From: Weissella confusa
GTDB taxonomy: Bacteria; Bacillota; Bacilli; Lactobacillales; Lactobacillaceae
Length of the DNA: 64,000 nucleotides
Assembly (NCBI GenBank): GCA_016466735.1
Contig: JAAOED010000014.1
Coordinates: forward strand, 1 to 64,000
Reading direction: 5' to 3'
Below, one piece after another: positions 54,090-63,800 of the stretch. The notes beneath the pieces are model-generated. The model was not told the DNA's origin. It made no database searches and saw nothing but the letters and a program-made list of their open reading frames with translations. The position numbers and the translations under genes were made by a program. How positions within the stretch are numbered: the first letter of the stretch is position 1; each line of letters starts with the position of its first letter.

Positions 54090-54210
54090 AGCAACCAAGA
54101 TGTTCCTGTCCGTCTTTGAGTTACATCCACGATTCAATAACTGGGTGAATCTTCCCCTAATGAATTGCCGTGGATGACCTACAAAATTAACAGAGTATAT
54201 CTCGGCTGCT

Positions 54211-54418
54211 GGCATGGTGGGTGTGGGTGCGGGGGTTCGGAGCTCCTGCGATATTAGCCGGTGACCAAGCGAGGACAGGGGCACCAATTATCACTTAGCA
54301 GCAGTGGATTTCGAGCCGATAGGCGATGAAACACGCTGAGGCTTAGTGAGAATGGGACCCCGTCGCCACCAGCTTATATTGCAGGACGGAGAACCCCCGC
54401 ACCCATGCCCACTATGCC
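54211..54418 (-). ncRNA. Structured element B, minus strand orientation, homologous to element A
   Basis: Read on the minus strand this matches element A: TCCGTCCTGC (10 of 10), AGCTGGTGGCGACGGG (16 of 16), CGGCTCGAAATC (11 of 12) and a 25-nt block at 54239-54263 (23 of 25). Its closing helices pair as well, 54211-54221 with 54408-54418 (11 bp, one G-T) and 54224-54238 with 54391-54405 (15 bp perfect), but their sequence is unrelated to the closing helix of A. Conserved pairing with changed sequence points to selection on RNA (or hairpin DNA) structure. Confidence 0.7.
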
Positions 54419-54448
54419 TCGGCGCATAAGCGACGACTGAAATTCTAG

Positions 54449-56221
54449 TTAGATTAGATGTTGCTCCGCCAACAACTCCTCAATCCAAGTGCCTTTGATT
54501 TTCTTGTTAAGAGCAAGTTTAACGAGCTTTGGCATGTGTAGGTCCATCTCGTCGAGCTTCTTCTTATCTGACATGTAGTAGAAAGCTTTTAGTAATTCGC
54601 GAATGTCGAATACTGAACCGTAGACCTCGGGAACTGCACGGTCAACGTCCATTAATGTATAAACGGCTTCCATGGCCGTGCGAATTGAGTATTCGGTCGT
54701 AAAGACAGTGTCACGACTAGGTGATTCAGAGAAGTTACCAATGAAAGCCAAATTTTCTGAATCGTTAGGCACAACGGCCGGGCGATCGCCGGCCTCACGT
54801 GGCATGAAGTATGACGTGATGAATGGCATGTACACCGGAACCGTATTGACGTTTTCTTGCTTAGCCAGTTCTTTGATTTTGACTTCGGGCACGCCAAGGT
54901 GGTAGAGCAATTCTTGTGTGATTTCCTCACCAGTGGCTTCCACAATTGTCTTATCAACATAGTTTCCCTTGGTATCAGAGTACAAACCGTAAATCCAAAC
55001 CACCGTCTCATTTTCTTTTTGGGTCTTGAAATGAGGTTGGCGGTGAATCGTGAAACTCATCATCCAATTTGAATCAGTGATGGTGATGATGCCACCAGTG
55101 TTAACCTTGTGATCGTGGAGACTGCGGTTTGTGAGACGTTCAATGTAAGGTTCGATTTCAGGCACCTTGATAGTTGCTGTTGCTGAAACAAACCAGCTAC
55201 GGTCCGGCAGGTTCTCGCAAAAGACTTCAGGATGACCAAATTCATCAGACTGGGCAGCGAGGTTTTGCCACAAGCGCCAGCTACCACCGAGTTCCTTTGA
55301 AACCGGTGCTGCTTGATGATGTGAACCGTAAGTTGAACTCTCGGTGATTGAACCGTTTGTAACAAAGACCAAATCATCGGCCGTTAACGGAATTGTTTTC
55401 TCCGTGCCATCAATTGTCACCGAAAGCTCTTTAGCAGTCTTTTTATCTGCTTGTACATCAACAATGACATTTGTGACTTGGGCGTTGTAGATGAAGTTTA
55501 CGCCATGTGACTCCAGGTACTTGATGATTGGCAAAACCATGGAATCATACTGGTTGTACTTGTTGAATTTCAACGCAGTGAAGTCAGGTAGCCCATCAAT
55601 ATGGTGAATGAAGCGCATCGCGTAACGACGCATTTCTACCGCCGAGTGCCATTTTTCGAAGGCGAACATAGTTGCCCAGTAACTCCAAAAATTACTCTCG
55701 AAAAAATCAGGCGTGAAGAAATCTTCAAGCGTTTGACGCCCCAACTTTGATTCAGGCGTCATGACAAGCTTTACGAGTTCCATTGCTTTGTCATCAAGTT
55801 CGTACTTACCGTCGGTTGGCACGCGTTGACCGCGCTTGTAAATGAGACGTGTGTTAGATGAGTTGGGATCATCTTGGTCTAGCCAATAAAACTCATCTAA
55901 GTATGAGGCACCTTCGATTTCCAAAGACGGAATCGAACGATACATGTCCCACATCGTTTCGAAGTGGTTTTCCATTTCACGACCACCACGAATCACAAAG
56001 CCGACGTTCGGACGGTTGTCACCATCGAGTGAACCACCGGGGATGGGGAGTTCTTCGTAGATGTGAATTTGATTGCCGGGCACTTGGGCATCACGGACTA
56101 AGAAGACCGCGGCAGCGAGACCAGCCAAACCGCCACCAACAATGTGAGCTGACTTCTTATCAGCATCAACTGGCTTACGTGGGCGAGCAAATGCTTCATA
56201 GTTACCATTTGAATATCGCAT
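54449..56221 (-). CDS. ohyA: Oleate hydratase (MCRA family)
   Basis: A 590-residue FAD-dependent hydratase that adds water to the 9Z double bond of unsaturated fatty acids, making 10-hydroxy fatty acids; seen as detoxification of host or dietary oleate. FAD-binding motif AHIVGGGLAGLAAAVFL near residue 25, acidic Glu of YEELPIPGGSLDG near 55, and the MCRA-type RGGREMENHFETMWDMYRSIPSLE near 78-101. Length fits the family. GGAGGATATAT precedes the ATG. It is the only minus-strand gene of the window, and two palindromes lie just upstream. Confidence 0.96.
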   Translation of the reverse strand: MRYSNGNYEAFARPRKPVDADKKSAHIVGGGLAGLAAAVFLVRDAQVPGNQIHIYEELPIPGGSLDGDNRPNVGFVIRGGREMENHFETMWDMYRSIPSLEIEGASYLDEFYWLDQDDPNSSNTRLIYKRGQRVPTDGKYELDDKAMELVKLVMTPESKLGRQTLEDFFTPDFFESNFWSYWATMFAFEKWHSAVEMRRYAMRFIHHIDGLPDFTALKFNKYNQYDSMVLPIIKYLESHGVNFIYNAQVTNVIVDVQADKKTAKELSVTIDGTEKTIPLTADDLVFVTNGSITESSTYGSHHQAAPVSKELGGSWRLWQNLAAQSDEFGHPEVFCENLPDRSWFVSATATIKVPEIEPYIERLTNRSLHDHKVNTGGIITITDSNWMMSFTIHRQPHFKTQKENETVVWIYGLYSDTKGNYVDKTIVEATGEEITQELLYHLGVPEVKIKELAKQENVNTVPVYMPFITSYFMPREAGDRPAVVPNDSENLAFIGNFSESPSRDTVFTTEYSIRTAMEAVYTLMDVDRAVPEVYGSVFDIRELLKAFYYMSDKKKLDEMDLHMPKLVKLALNKKIKGTWIEELLAEQHLI

Positions 56222-56243
56222 ATATATCCTCCATAAATTTCAC

Positions 56244-56293
56244 TGTGCATACAATGGGTTGTATGCAGTCAGTGTACGTAAACGTCATAACGT
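56244..56293. promoter_or_regulatory. Two palindromes in the ohyA promoter region
   Basis: TGCATACAA (56244-56252) and TTGTATGCA (56257-56265) form a perfect 9-bp inverted repeat, and AAACGT (56278-56283) and ACGTTT (56288-56293) a 6-bp one. Both lie within 75 bp upstream of ohyA on its strand, overlapping where the -10 and -35 would be. They are candidate sites for a TetR-like repressor; none is encoded in this window. Confidence 0.6.
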
Positions 56294-56317
56294 TTCCATA
56301 ACTTATCGGGGAAAGTT

Positions 56318-56455
56318 GTATGAAGCAAGCTGTGCTGGATTTCAAAGCTATTTATGGGCAAGTTGGAAACAGCCTCACCTTGATTTTAAAGTTCGTTGTG
56401 TTGTTTGCAGAAATTCTGACCATGCAAAGTCTAAACCCGATATTCAGTAAAACCT
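56318..56455 (+). CDS. Possible small membrane protein, 45 residues
   Basis: A short frame starting at ATG 56318, 4 nt after GGGGAAAG, and ending at TAA 56455. It encodes a polar start (MKQAVLDFKAIYGQVGNS) and one hydrophobic stretch (about 19-37). It ends 44 bp before recG. I do not recognise it, and no promoter is obvious; it may be chance or the remnant of a divergent gene of ohyA. Confidence 0.3.
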
Positions 56456-56465
56456 AATTTTGCGG

Positions 56466-56471
56466 TATAAT
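56466..56471 (+). promoter_or_regulatory. recG promoter -10
   Basis: A perfect TATAAT (56466-56471), with TTCAGT at 56443-56448 as a weak -35 at 17-bp spacing, 28 bp before recG. Confidence 0.55.
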
Positions 56472-56498
56472 GTTACATCAGAAAGGAAGGTGTTAAGC

Positions 56499-58535
56499 AT
56501 GGCTAGTTTATTAGATTTAGTTGATGAGCTTGATGGTGTTGGTCCAAAGCGTGTGCAAGCGCTGAATAAGTTGGGCATCTTCACAATCGATGACTTACTC
56601 GGCTACTATCCAATGCGCTATAACGACTTAGCGATGAAAACGCCTGCCGAAACGCAAGATGGCGAAAAAGTAACGTTCAAAGGCGTTGTGACATCGCCAC
56701 CCGTGGTTAATCGCTTCGGGTATAAGAAGACACGCACAAGCTTCCGTTTGACGGTCGAGCATGACACAATCATGGTGTCGTTTTTCAATCAACCATGGAT
56801 TGGTAAGAATCTTGAAATCGGCCAAGAAGTTGCGGTGCATGGCACGTATGACAAAACGCGTCAAAGTCTATCTGGCATTAAATTAATGTCACGTAATGGT
56901 GATGATGAAATGGAAGCTGTTTATCCATCATCAAAGGAAATTAAGGCCAAGACAATTAAAGATTTGATTATCCAAGCTTTGGGCAAGTATGGCGAATTAT
57001 TACGCACAGACATCGTGCCAAGTAATTTGCGCACCCGGTATAAGCTCATGAATCATCATGACACGGTGTTTGGTATGCATGCGCCAACTGATGGTCAGGT
57101 TGCGACTGAAGCACGTCGCAGTGCGTCATTTGAAGAGTTTTTTGTCTTTCAAATGCGCCTGCAAGTAATCAAGTCGATGGACCGCGATAACCGTGGCCGC
57201 GCGATTGCATTTAATAATGATGAGCTAAAGGCGTTTATTGCGACGTTGCCATTTGAACTAACGGATGCTCAAAAGCGTGTGGTGAATGAAATTGTGCGTG
57301 ATATGAAGCGTCCAATTCACATGAATCGTTTGCTACAGGGAGATGTTGGTTCTGGTAAAACGGTCGTGGCGGCCTTGGCCATGTATGCAGCGATTACTGC
57401 CGGGATGCAAGCGACCTTGATGGCACCGACTGAAATTTTGGCGCAACAACATGCGAAAACAATTGGCAACTTTTTCGCTCCTGAAAAGGTCCGCGTTGAA
57501 CTGCTAACAGGGTCAACTAAGGCTGCTGCTCGTCGCCAAATTTTGGAAGATTTAGAAAATGGCGATATCGACATTTTGATCGGAACCCACGCTTTGATTC
57601 AACCGGACATCGCGTTTAGAAATCTTGGCTTGGCGGTTATCGATGAGCAGCACCGTTTCGGTGTACAACAACGTGCAACGTTACGTGAAATCGGCATGAA
57701 TCCCGATATTCTGGCAATGACAGCGACGCCAATTCCACGAACGCTGGCGATTACAGCGTATGGTGAGATGGACGTTTCAATCATTGACCAACTACCGGCC
57801 GGCCGTAAGCAAATTAAGACGTACTGGCTACGTAGTAATGAAATGGAGAAGACGATCGCGTTTATTAAGTCACAGCTGCAAGAAGGGGCCCAGGCTTATG
57901 TTGTCACGCCGTTGATTGAAGAGTCTGAAACGTTGGATGTGCAAAATGCTGAAGCGGTATATGCCGAATTGTCTGAGTACTTTTCACCAACGTATAAGGT
58001 TGGCTTGTTGCACGGCCGTTTATCAAATCAAGAAAAAGAAGATGTGATGGCCGCCTTTAAGGCGAATGAGTTCCAAGTGTTGGTTTCAACGACGGTTATC
58101 GAAGTCGGTGTTGACGTACCGAATTCAACGGTTATGCTGATTTTGGATGCTGACCGATTTGGATTGTCGCAGCTACACCAACTGCGCGGGCGCGTTGGAC
58201 GAGGCAGTCGTCAGTCATACACATTCCTAATTAGTGATCCGAAAACGCAATACGGGATTGATCGCATGGAAGCGATGGTGGGAACGACTGATGGTTTCGT
58301 GCTCGCCCAAAAGGATTTGGAACTTCGCGGTGCCGGTGATATTCTTGGTAATCGTCAATCTGGCGTGCCTGAATTCCGTGTCGGTGATCCCGTTGCGGAT
58401 TTGGCGATGATGACCGTTGCGCAAGAGGAAGCAATTGAGATTGTTTCTAAGCCTGATTGGGATAAAGATCCGGAACTGGCACCATTAGCTGACATGTTGT
58501 CAGAAACAATGGCGCGATATCGTAATTTTGATTAA
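56499..58535 (+). CDS. recG: ATP-dependent DNA helicase RecG
   Basis: A 678-residue SF2 helicase that regresses stalled forks and branch-migrates junctions. Wedge/OB domain about 1-230 (DGVGPKRVQALNKLGIFTIDDLLGYYP near 10-36), Walker A QGDVGSGKTVVAAL near 279, DEQH box VIDEQHRFGVQQR near 381, SATPIPRT-type motif (TATPIPRTLAIT) near 408 and the C-terminal lobe with LHGRLSNQEK near 505 and QLRGRVGRG near 563. ATG 56499 follows GAAAGGAAGG. Next is plsX, the conserved order. Confidence 0.97.
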   Translation: MASLLDLVDELDGVGPKRVQALNKLGIFTIDDLLGYYPMRYNDLAMKTPAETQDGEKVTFKGVVTSPPVVNRFGYKKTRTSFRLTVEHDTIMVSFFNQPWIGKNLEIGQEVAVHGTYDKTRQSLSGIKLMSRNGDDEMEAVYPSSKEIKAKTIKDLIIQALGKYGELLRTDIVPSNLRTRYKLMNHHDTVFGMHAPTDGQVATEARRSASFEEFFVFQMRLQVIKSMDRDNRGRAIAFNNDELKAFIATLPFELTDAQKRVVNEIVRDMKRPIHMNRLLQGDVGSGKTVVAALAMYAAITAGMQATLMAPTEILAQQHAKTIGNFFAPEKVRVELLTGSTKAAARRQILEDLENGDIDILIGTHALIQPDIAFRNLGLAVIDEQHRFGVQQRATLREIGMNPDILAMTATPIPRTLAITAYGEMDVSIIDQLPAGRKQIKTYWLRSNEMEKTIAFIKSQLQEGAQAYVVTPLIEESETLDVQNAEAVYAELSEYFSPTYKVGLLHGRLSNQEKEDVMAAFKANEFQVLVSTTVIEVGVDVPNSTVMLILDADRFGLSQLHQLRGRVGRGSRQSYTFLISDPKTQYGIDRMEAMVGTTDGFVLAQKDLELRGAGDILGNRQSGVPEFRVGDPVADLAMMTVAQEEAIEIVSKPDWDKDPELAPLADMLSETMARYRNFD

Positions 58536-58636
58536 AAAAGATACGCCTTTTACTTTTACCCACTCCTAAAAGTGTGTTAGATTTGTTCTAGCATTTATTT
58601 ATTTAGTTATTATTTTTTGAATTCGAGAGGGATTTA

Positions 58637-59698
58637 ATGATGTTTAAGATTGCCATTGACGCAATGGGTGGTGACAACGCCCCTGAAGCAATCGTTGCTG
58701 GTGTTGAACTAGCGCGTGACCAAATGCCAGACACAGAGTTTTTGTTGTTTGGTCAATTGGATAAGGTAAAGCCTTTCGTTAAGAACGAAGAGCGTTTGAC
58801 GCTGGTCCAGGCTGATGAAGTGATTGCTATGGCTGATGAGCCAGTTAAGTCAATCCGTCGTAAGAAGCAAAGTTCATTGGTTTTGGCTGCGCAAGCCGTT
58901 AAGAATGGTGATGCTGATGCTGTCTTCTCAGCTGGTAACACTGGTGCTTTGTTGGCAGCCGGTATCTTTATCGTTGGTCGTATCAAGGGAATTGATCGTC
59001 CAGCTTTGATGACGGCTTTGCCAGCCTTTGATGGACCTCATGATGCCTTCGTGATGATGGACATGGGTGCTAATGCTGAAAACCGTCCAGCTCACTTGTA
59101 CCAATATGGTGTGTTGGGTTCATTCTATGCCCACGAAATTTTGGGTTACGACCAACCACGTGTTGGTTTGTTGAACAACGGAACTGAAGAAGACAAGGGT
59201 GACCAAGTCCACAAGGAAGCTCACCAATTGTTGCGTTATGGCTCAGACAAGAATTTGTTGAACTTCGTTGGAAACGTTGAGGCACGTGACGTTTTGCAAG
59301 GACCTGCTGATGTTGTGATTGCTGATGGTTTCTCAGGAAACGCAACTTTGAAGTCAATCGAAGGTACGGCATTGTCAATGTTGAAGTTGATCAAGGATAC
59401 CATCATGAACGGTAGCTTGAAGACGAAGATGGCTGGTGCCATGTTGAAGCCAGCGTTGAAGGGTATCCAATCACGTTTGGACTACTCACAACACGGTGGT
59501 GCCGTTGTTATCGGTGTTAACGCACCCGTTGTTAAGACGCACGGTTCAGCTGGTCCTGATGCCGTTGCCAACACGATGAAGCAAATCCACACGATGTTGG
59601 AAGCTGATTTGGTTGGTAAGGTACAGCGATTCGTTGCTGACCATAAGGAAGATTTGTCTGCTCGTCCAGAGAATGAAGTGGACGGTTCGGCCGAATAG
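58637..59698 (+). CDS. plsX: Phosphate acyltransferase PlsX
   Basis: PlsX converts acyl-ACP to acyl phosphate for phospholipid synthesis. The 353-residue protein starts KIAIDAMGGDNAPEAIV (from residue 4), with SIRRKKQSSLVLAAQAVKNGDADAVFSAGNTGALLA in two parts near 72-107 and VGNVEARDVLQG and VIADGFSGNATLK near 213-240. Two ATGs stand at 58637 and 58640; the second is better spaced from AGAGGGA. An acidic tail closes it. It starts the plsX-acpP lipid pair. Confidence 0.96.
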   Translation: MMFKIAIDAMGGDNAPEAIVAGVELARDQMPDTEFLLFGQLDKVKPFVKNEERLTLVQADEVIAMADEPVKSIRRKKQSSLVLAAQAVKNGDADAVFSAGNTGALLAAGIFIVGRIKGIDRPALMTALPAFDGPHDAFVMMDMGANAENRPAHLYQYGVLGSFYAHEILGYDQPRVGLLNNGTEEDKGDQVHKEAHQLLRYGSDKNLLNFVGNVEARDVLQGPADVVIADGFSGNATLKSIEGTALSMLKLIKDTIMNGSLKTKMAGAMLKPALKGIQSRLDYSQHGGAVVIGVNAPVVKTHGSAGPDAVANTMKQIHTMLEADLVGKVQRFVADHKEDLSARPENEVDGSAE

Positions 59699-59742
59699 CG
59701 TTACACTAATTAACGTTAAATATGCGAATAGGAAACGGAATA

Positions 59743-59982
59743 ATGGAACGACAAGAAATCATGGATAAGGTTATCGAATTGGTTGCGGACCACTTTGAGT
59801 TGGACCCAGCTAAGGTAACCGGTGAATTGAACTTTTTGACTGATATTGATGCTGATTCAATTGACTTTGTTGAATTGGTTTTGGAGATGGAAGACGAATT
59901 TGGTGCAGAAATCTCTGACGAAGACGCTGAAAAGTTGATTACGATCAACGATACTGTTGATTACATCGCAGCACGCGTTTAA
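59743..59982 (+). CDS. acpP: Acyl carrier protein
   Basis: A 79-residue acidic protein with the phosphopantetheine site DADSIDFVELVLEMEDEFG; the serine near residue 38 carries the prosthetic group. It shuttles acyl chains to PlsX and fatty acid synthase. ATG 59743 follows AGGAAACGGA; a longer frame from 59722 would include the ribosome-binding site. It closes the unit before a terminator. Confidence 0.96.
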   Translation: MERQEIMDKVIELVADHFELDPAKVTGELNFLTDIDADSIDFVELVLEMEDEFGAEISDEDAEKLITINDTVDYIAARV

Positions 59983-59994
59983 TATTTGTAAACT

Positions 59995-60031
59995 AAAGGC
60001 AAGGACACTTCGAGTGTTCCTTGCCTTTTTT
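59995..60031 (+). terminator. acpP terminator
   Basis: AAAGGCAAGGA pairs with TCCTTGCCTTT around an inner ACT/AGT stem, followed by T residues. Confidence 0.92.
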
Positions 60032-60077
60032 CAATCTTGTGACACAACAAAAAACGTCGTTATACCAACGGTTTCTC

Positions 60078-60086
60078 TGGTATAAT
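60078..60086 (+). promoter_or_regulatory. rnc promoter (extended -10)
   Basis: TGG-TATAAT (hexamer 60081-60086), 28 bp before rnc, a perfect -10 with the extended TGN. The -35 is weak. Confidence 0.6.
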
Positions 60087-60114
60087 TGAGTAGTATATCT
60101 AGAAAGGACGGCTT

Positions 60115-60813
60115 ATGTTTAAACAACTTCAAGCAGAATTAGCTCTTGCCCATAATATCCATTTTAATGACGTGTCATTATTGGAGGAGGCACTAACACA
60201 AGCAAACTATATTAACGAACATCCAAATTACACTGGTCGCGATTACCAACGCCTAGAATTCCTTGGGGATGCGGTTATGCAACAATCAACGGCGGTGTAC
60301 TTGTTCAAGCGTTATCCAGATTGGGATGAAGGTCGATTGACAGAGTTGCGAATTTCTATGGTCCAAACTCGCGCTTTTGCAGCTTTGTCACGTGAGTTGC
60401 ATCTTGATCAATATGTCCAACTGGGACGTGGTGAAGAACTGTCCGGCGCACGAAACCGTGATTCATTGCTCGAAGATTTGTGGGAAGCATTTATTGGCGC
60501 CTTGTACCTGGACCAGGGTCAAGAGGTTGTCATGAACTTTCTTGGTGAAATTATGTTCACGAAGATTGATGAAGGGTTCTACGATCAATTCGTCGATTAC
60601 AAGTCTAAGTTGCAAGAACACTTGCAACGTCATGGTAGCGTAAAGATTGCTTACACAAAGCTATCTGAACGCCCCGTTGAGAACAATGAACAAATCTTTA
60701 CGGTTGAGGTATCGGTCAACGAGCAAGCGTTGGCGACTGGAGAGGGAAAGTCAACGAAGGAAGCCGAAAAGGCAGCCGCTCGTGCAGCTTATCAAACTTT
60801 GACGAAGAACTAG
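60115..60813 (+). CDS. rnc: Ribonuclease III
   Basis: A 232-residue double-strand-specific endoribonuclease for rRNA and mRNA processing. The signature RLEFLGDAVMQ (about 45-55) and the metal-binding LLEDLWEAFIGALYLDQG near 118-135 form the catalytic domain; the dsRNA-binding domain occupies about 160-230 (DYKSKLQEHLQRHGSVKIAY). It is 9 bp before smc and cotranscribed. As the main cutter of long RNA helices, it is a plausible processor of the structured RNAs reported here, which is only inference. Confidence 0.97.
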   Translation: MFKQLQAELALAHNIHFNDVSLLEEALTQANYINEHPNYTGRDYQRLEFLGDAVMQQSTAVYLFKRYPDWDEGRLTELRISMVQTRAFAALSRELHLDQYVQLGRGEELSGARNRDSLLEDLWEAFIGALYLDQGQEVVMNFLGEIMFTKIDEGFYDQFVDYKSKLQEHLQRHGSVKIAYTKLSERPVENNEQIFTVEVSVNEQALATGEGKSTKEAEKAAARAAYQTLTKN

Positions 60814-60822
60814 GGAATCGGT

Positions 60823-63800
60823 ATGAAATTAAAAACATTGGAGATTGGTGGATTTAAATCATTTGCCGATCGTACCAAGATTGAATTTATGCCAGGAATC
60901 ACAGGGGTTGTTGGACCGAATGGTTCTGGTAAATCAAACATCATCGAATCGATTCGCTGGGTTATGGGTGAACAATCTGCCAAAGGATTGCGTGGTGACA
61001 AAATGTCTGACGTCATCTTTGGCGGAACGGCACAACGCGCGCCACTTAACCGTGCGGAAGTGTCGATTACATTCGACAACACCGACCATTATTTGAATTC
61101 AGAATATTCTGAAATTCGAATTACCCGTACGCTCTACCGAAATGGTGATTCACGTTACCAAATTAACGGTACGACAGTACGCTTGAAGGATATCCATGAG
61201 TTGTTCATGGATTCTGGATTGGGACGCGAAAGTTTCTCAATCATTTCGCAGGGCCGTGTGGAGAGCATTTTTAGTGCTAAGCCTGAAGACCGACGAACGA
61301 TTATTGAAGATGTCGCAGGTGTTTATAAGTACAAGCAAAACAAGGACAAGGCTGAAAAAGAACTGACTGGCGTCCAAGAAAATTTGAATCGTGTCCAAGA
61401 TATTTTGTATGAATTGGAAGGACGCGTTGAGCCATTGGCTGAGCAATCAGCGAAGGCGCAAGATTATCTTGAAACCAAGAAGCAATTTGATAAGTTGGAC
61501 CAATCACGATTGGTATTGGAACTAACTGATTGGTACAATGAGCAAACTGAAATCGCCCGTGAGTTGGCTGGGGCTGAACAAGCTAGTGATGAACAAGCAA
61601 AAGTTGTGAAGCAACAGACGGACTCGTTGACGGCGATGAAGGATGAGCGCAAGCAAGCAGAAACAGACCGCCAAGAAGCGCAAGACAAGTTGCTGGCGTT
61701 GACGACTGCGGTTGAGCAATTGAGCGGTGAGCAAAAGTTGCAAGCTGAGCGATCAGCAAATCGTTCAAATGCGACACGTGAATTAAAGGCACAAATTGCA
61801 CAGGTTGAATCGCGTTTGGCTGATTTGAAGGTCACGGAAGCAACACGTCAAAAGAAGGTGGCTAGTCAAAAAGAAACCGCAGACGAATTACGTTTGCAGA
61901 TTACTGAATTGACAGCCTCACATCCACGCCAACAAGAAGCGGCGGTTAGTGAGGAAATCGAGCAAGTTCGTGCGAACTTGGTTGATGCGATGCAAGCGTT
62001 GACGACGGCGAAGAATCAGCAGTCATACTTGGCGCAAGAACATGAACGTAATGATGCTGAATCGGCACGTTTGCAACAACGTAGTACGTTGCTAGATGAA
62101 CAAATTGCAACTGCAACAGCTAGCGTGACGGATGCTCAAGCCGAGGTTGACGAAGCAACGACTGTTTTGGCAGATGCCCAAGCTGAGTTCGTTCGCTTGC
62201 AAAACGCTGGTAAGGATCTTGAAGCGAAAAGTCAGGCGCAACGCCAGGAATGGTTTAGCAAGATGGAAGAGGATCAACGATTGTCAACGCGTTTGCAATC
62301 GTTGAGTCGCTTGTCAGAAAACTATGATGGCTATTTCCAAGGTGTGCGTAACTTGATGAAGGCCAAGGATAATTTCCAAGGCATTCATGGGGTTTTGGCT
62401 GAATTGATTTCAGTTGAAGCACCTCACCAAACGGCGATTGAAACAGCCCTTGGTGGTGCGTTGCAAAACGTGGTGGTGACTGATGAACAAGTTGGTAAGC
62501 AAGCTATCCGCTACTTGACGGAACACCGTTTAGGGCGTGTCACATTCTTACCATTGTCAACGATTCGTTCACGTGAATTGCAACAGGGACAAGTTGAGAC
62601 TGCACAAAACCAACCTGGTTTTATCGGCATTGCGGCTGACTTGGTGAAGACGGATGTCACATATAACACGGTTGTGAAAAACTTGTTGGGTACGACGGTG
62701 ATTGCTAAGTCGATGGACGAGGCAGTACCGATGGCTCGCGCATTGCAACAACGTGTCCGCATTGTAACTCTTGATGGTCAAGTGATGAACGCCGGTGGAT
62801 CAATGACTGGTGGGGCAAATCGTAACCAAGGTAACGGATTGCTTTCACAACAAAACGAAGTGGAAACACTGACGGCGCAAGTTGCGACGTTGCATGATGA
62901 AACGGCAGTTTTGGAACGACAGGTTCGTGAAATTGATGCGGAGTTGCAAAATGTAACGACGGCATTTAACGAGCAACAAGCTAAGGTGCTAACGGCTAAT
63001 GAACGTGCCCAACAAGCAACAGCTAAGTTACAAGTTGCTGAAGAACGTTTGGCCCAAGTGCAAAAAGAGAAGACGGCCTTGAGTTATGAGTTTAATGTTT
63101 CAAACTCAGGCACGGCTGATCACGAAACAATGGTTGCTGAGAATGCGTCTGAAGTTACTGACTTAACGGACAAGCAAGCTAAGTTGCAAGCGCAATTAAC
63201 TGAATTGACCGATGAACGTACGGAATTGTTAGCCCGCATTTCAGATGCTGATACTGAGTTGACGGAATTGCGTGCTGAGCTGGCAACAGCCCAAGCAAAT
63301 GTGCAAGCCGCCCAAGTGCGTCACGAAGATATTGTTGAACAAATTGAAGCCGAACAAGCCCGTTTGACCAATTATCAACAACAAATGACTGATTTGACGT
63401 CTGATCAGAGCGACGTGCAACAACGTTTGTCAGCTGAATTGGCAACGGCCAACACTGACAAGGAAGCAACCACTAATTTGTTGGCTGAATTGACGGACAA
63501 GCTGGCTGATTTGAATGAACGTATCAACGTGGCCGAGGGGATGCTTGTCCAAGCACAAGAAGCCCAAACTGATGCCATGTCAACGCTAAGTAAGTTGAGT
63601 GGGCGTCAAGGAGAGTTGCGTGCTGCGATTCAAAATGGCGAGCGTGCATTGGAAGAAACGTATGACACGTCATTTGAGTTTGCGAAGGCTGAAATGTCTG
63701 ATATGCCAATTGACAGCATTCGAACACAATTGAAGTTGTTGAAACAAGGCTTGGCTGAAATCGGAAACGTTAACTTGAACGCAATTGAAGAGTATGCTGA

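Larger units (their letters stand above)
53843..54448. other. Gene-free region between fakA and ohyA
   Basis: No open frame here has a ribosome-binding site or a recognisable product. It holds a small hairpin (53865-53870 with 53875-53880), structured element A (53881-54089), a spacer of 121 bp with a hairpin formed by CATCCACG and CGTGGATG around an inner GATTCA/TGAATC stem (about 54124-54176), and structured element B (54211-54418). No clear promoter was recognised on either strand, and there is no terminator between ohyA and element B. Confidence 0.8.

Noticed and set aside
53870-54287. Minus-strand frames of 86 and 91 codons between fakA and ohyA
   Set aside because: They overlap each other and the conserved helices, lack ribosome-binding sites, and the two homologous elements do not keep a common reading frame.
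53881-54418. Insertion sequence or group II intron remnant
   Set aside because: No transposase or reverse-transcriptase fragment and no domain V-like hairpin is visible; a non-coding mobile element is still possible, and the observation is reported as structured elements.
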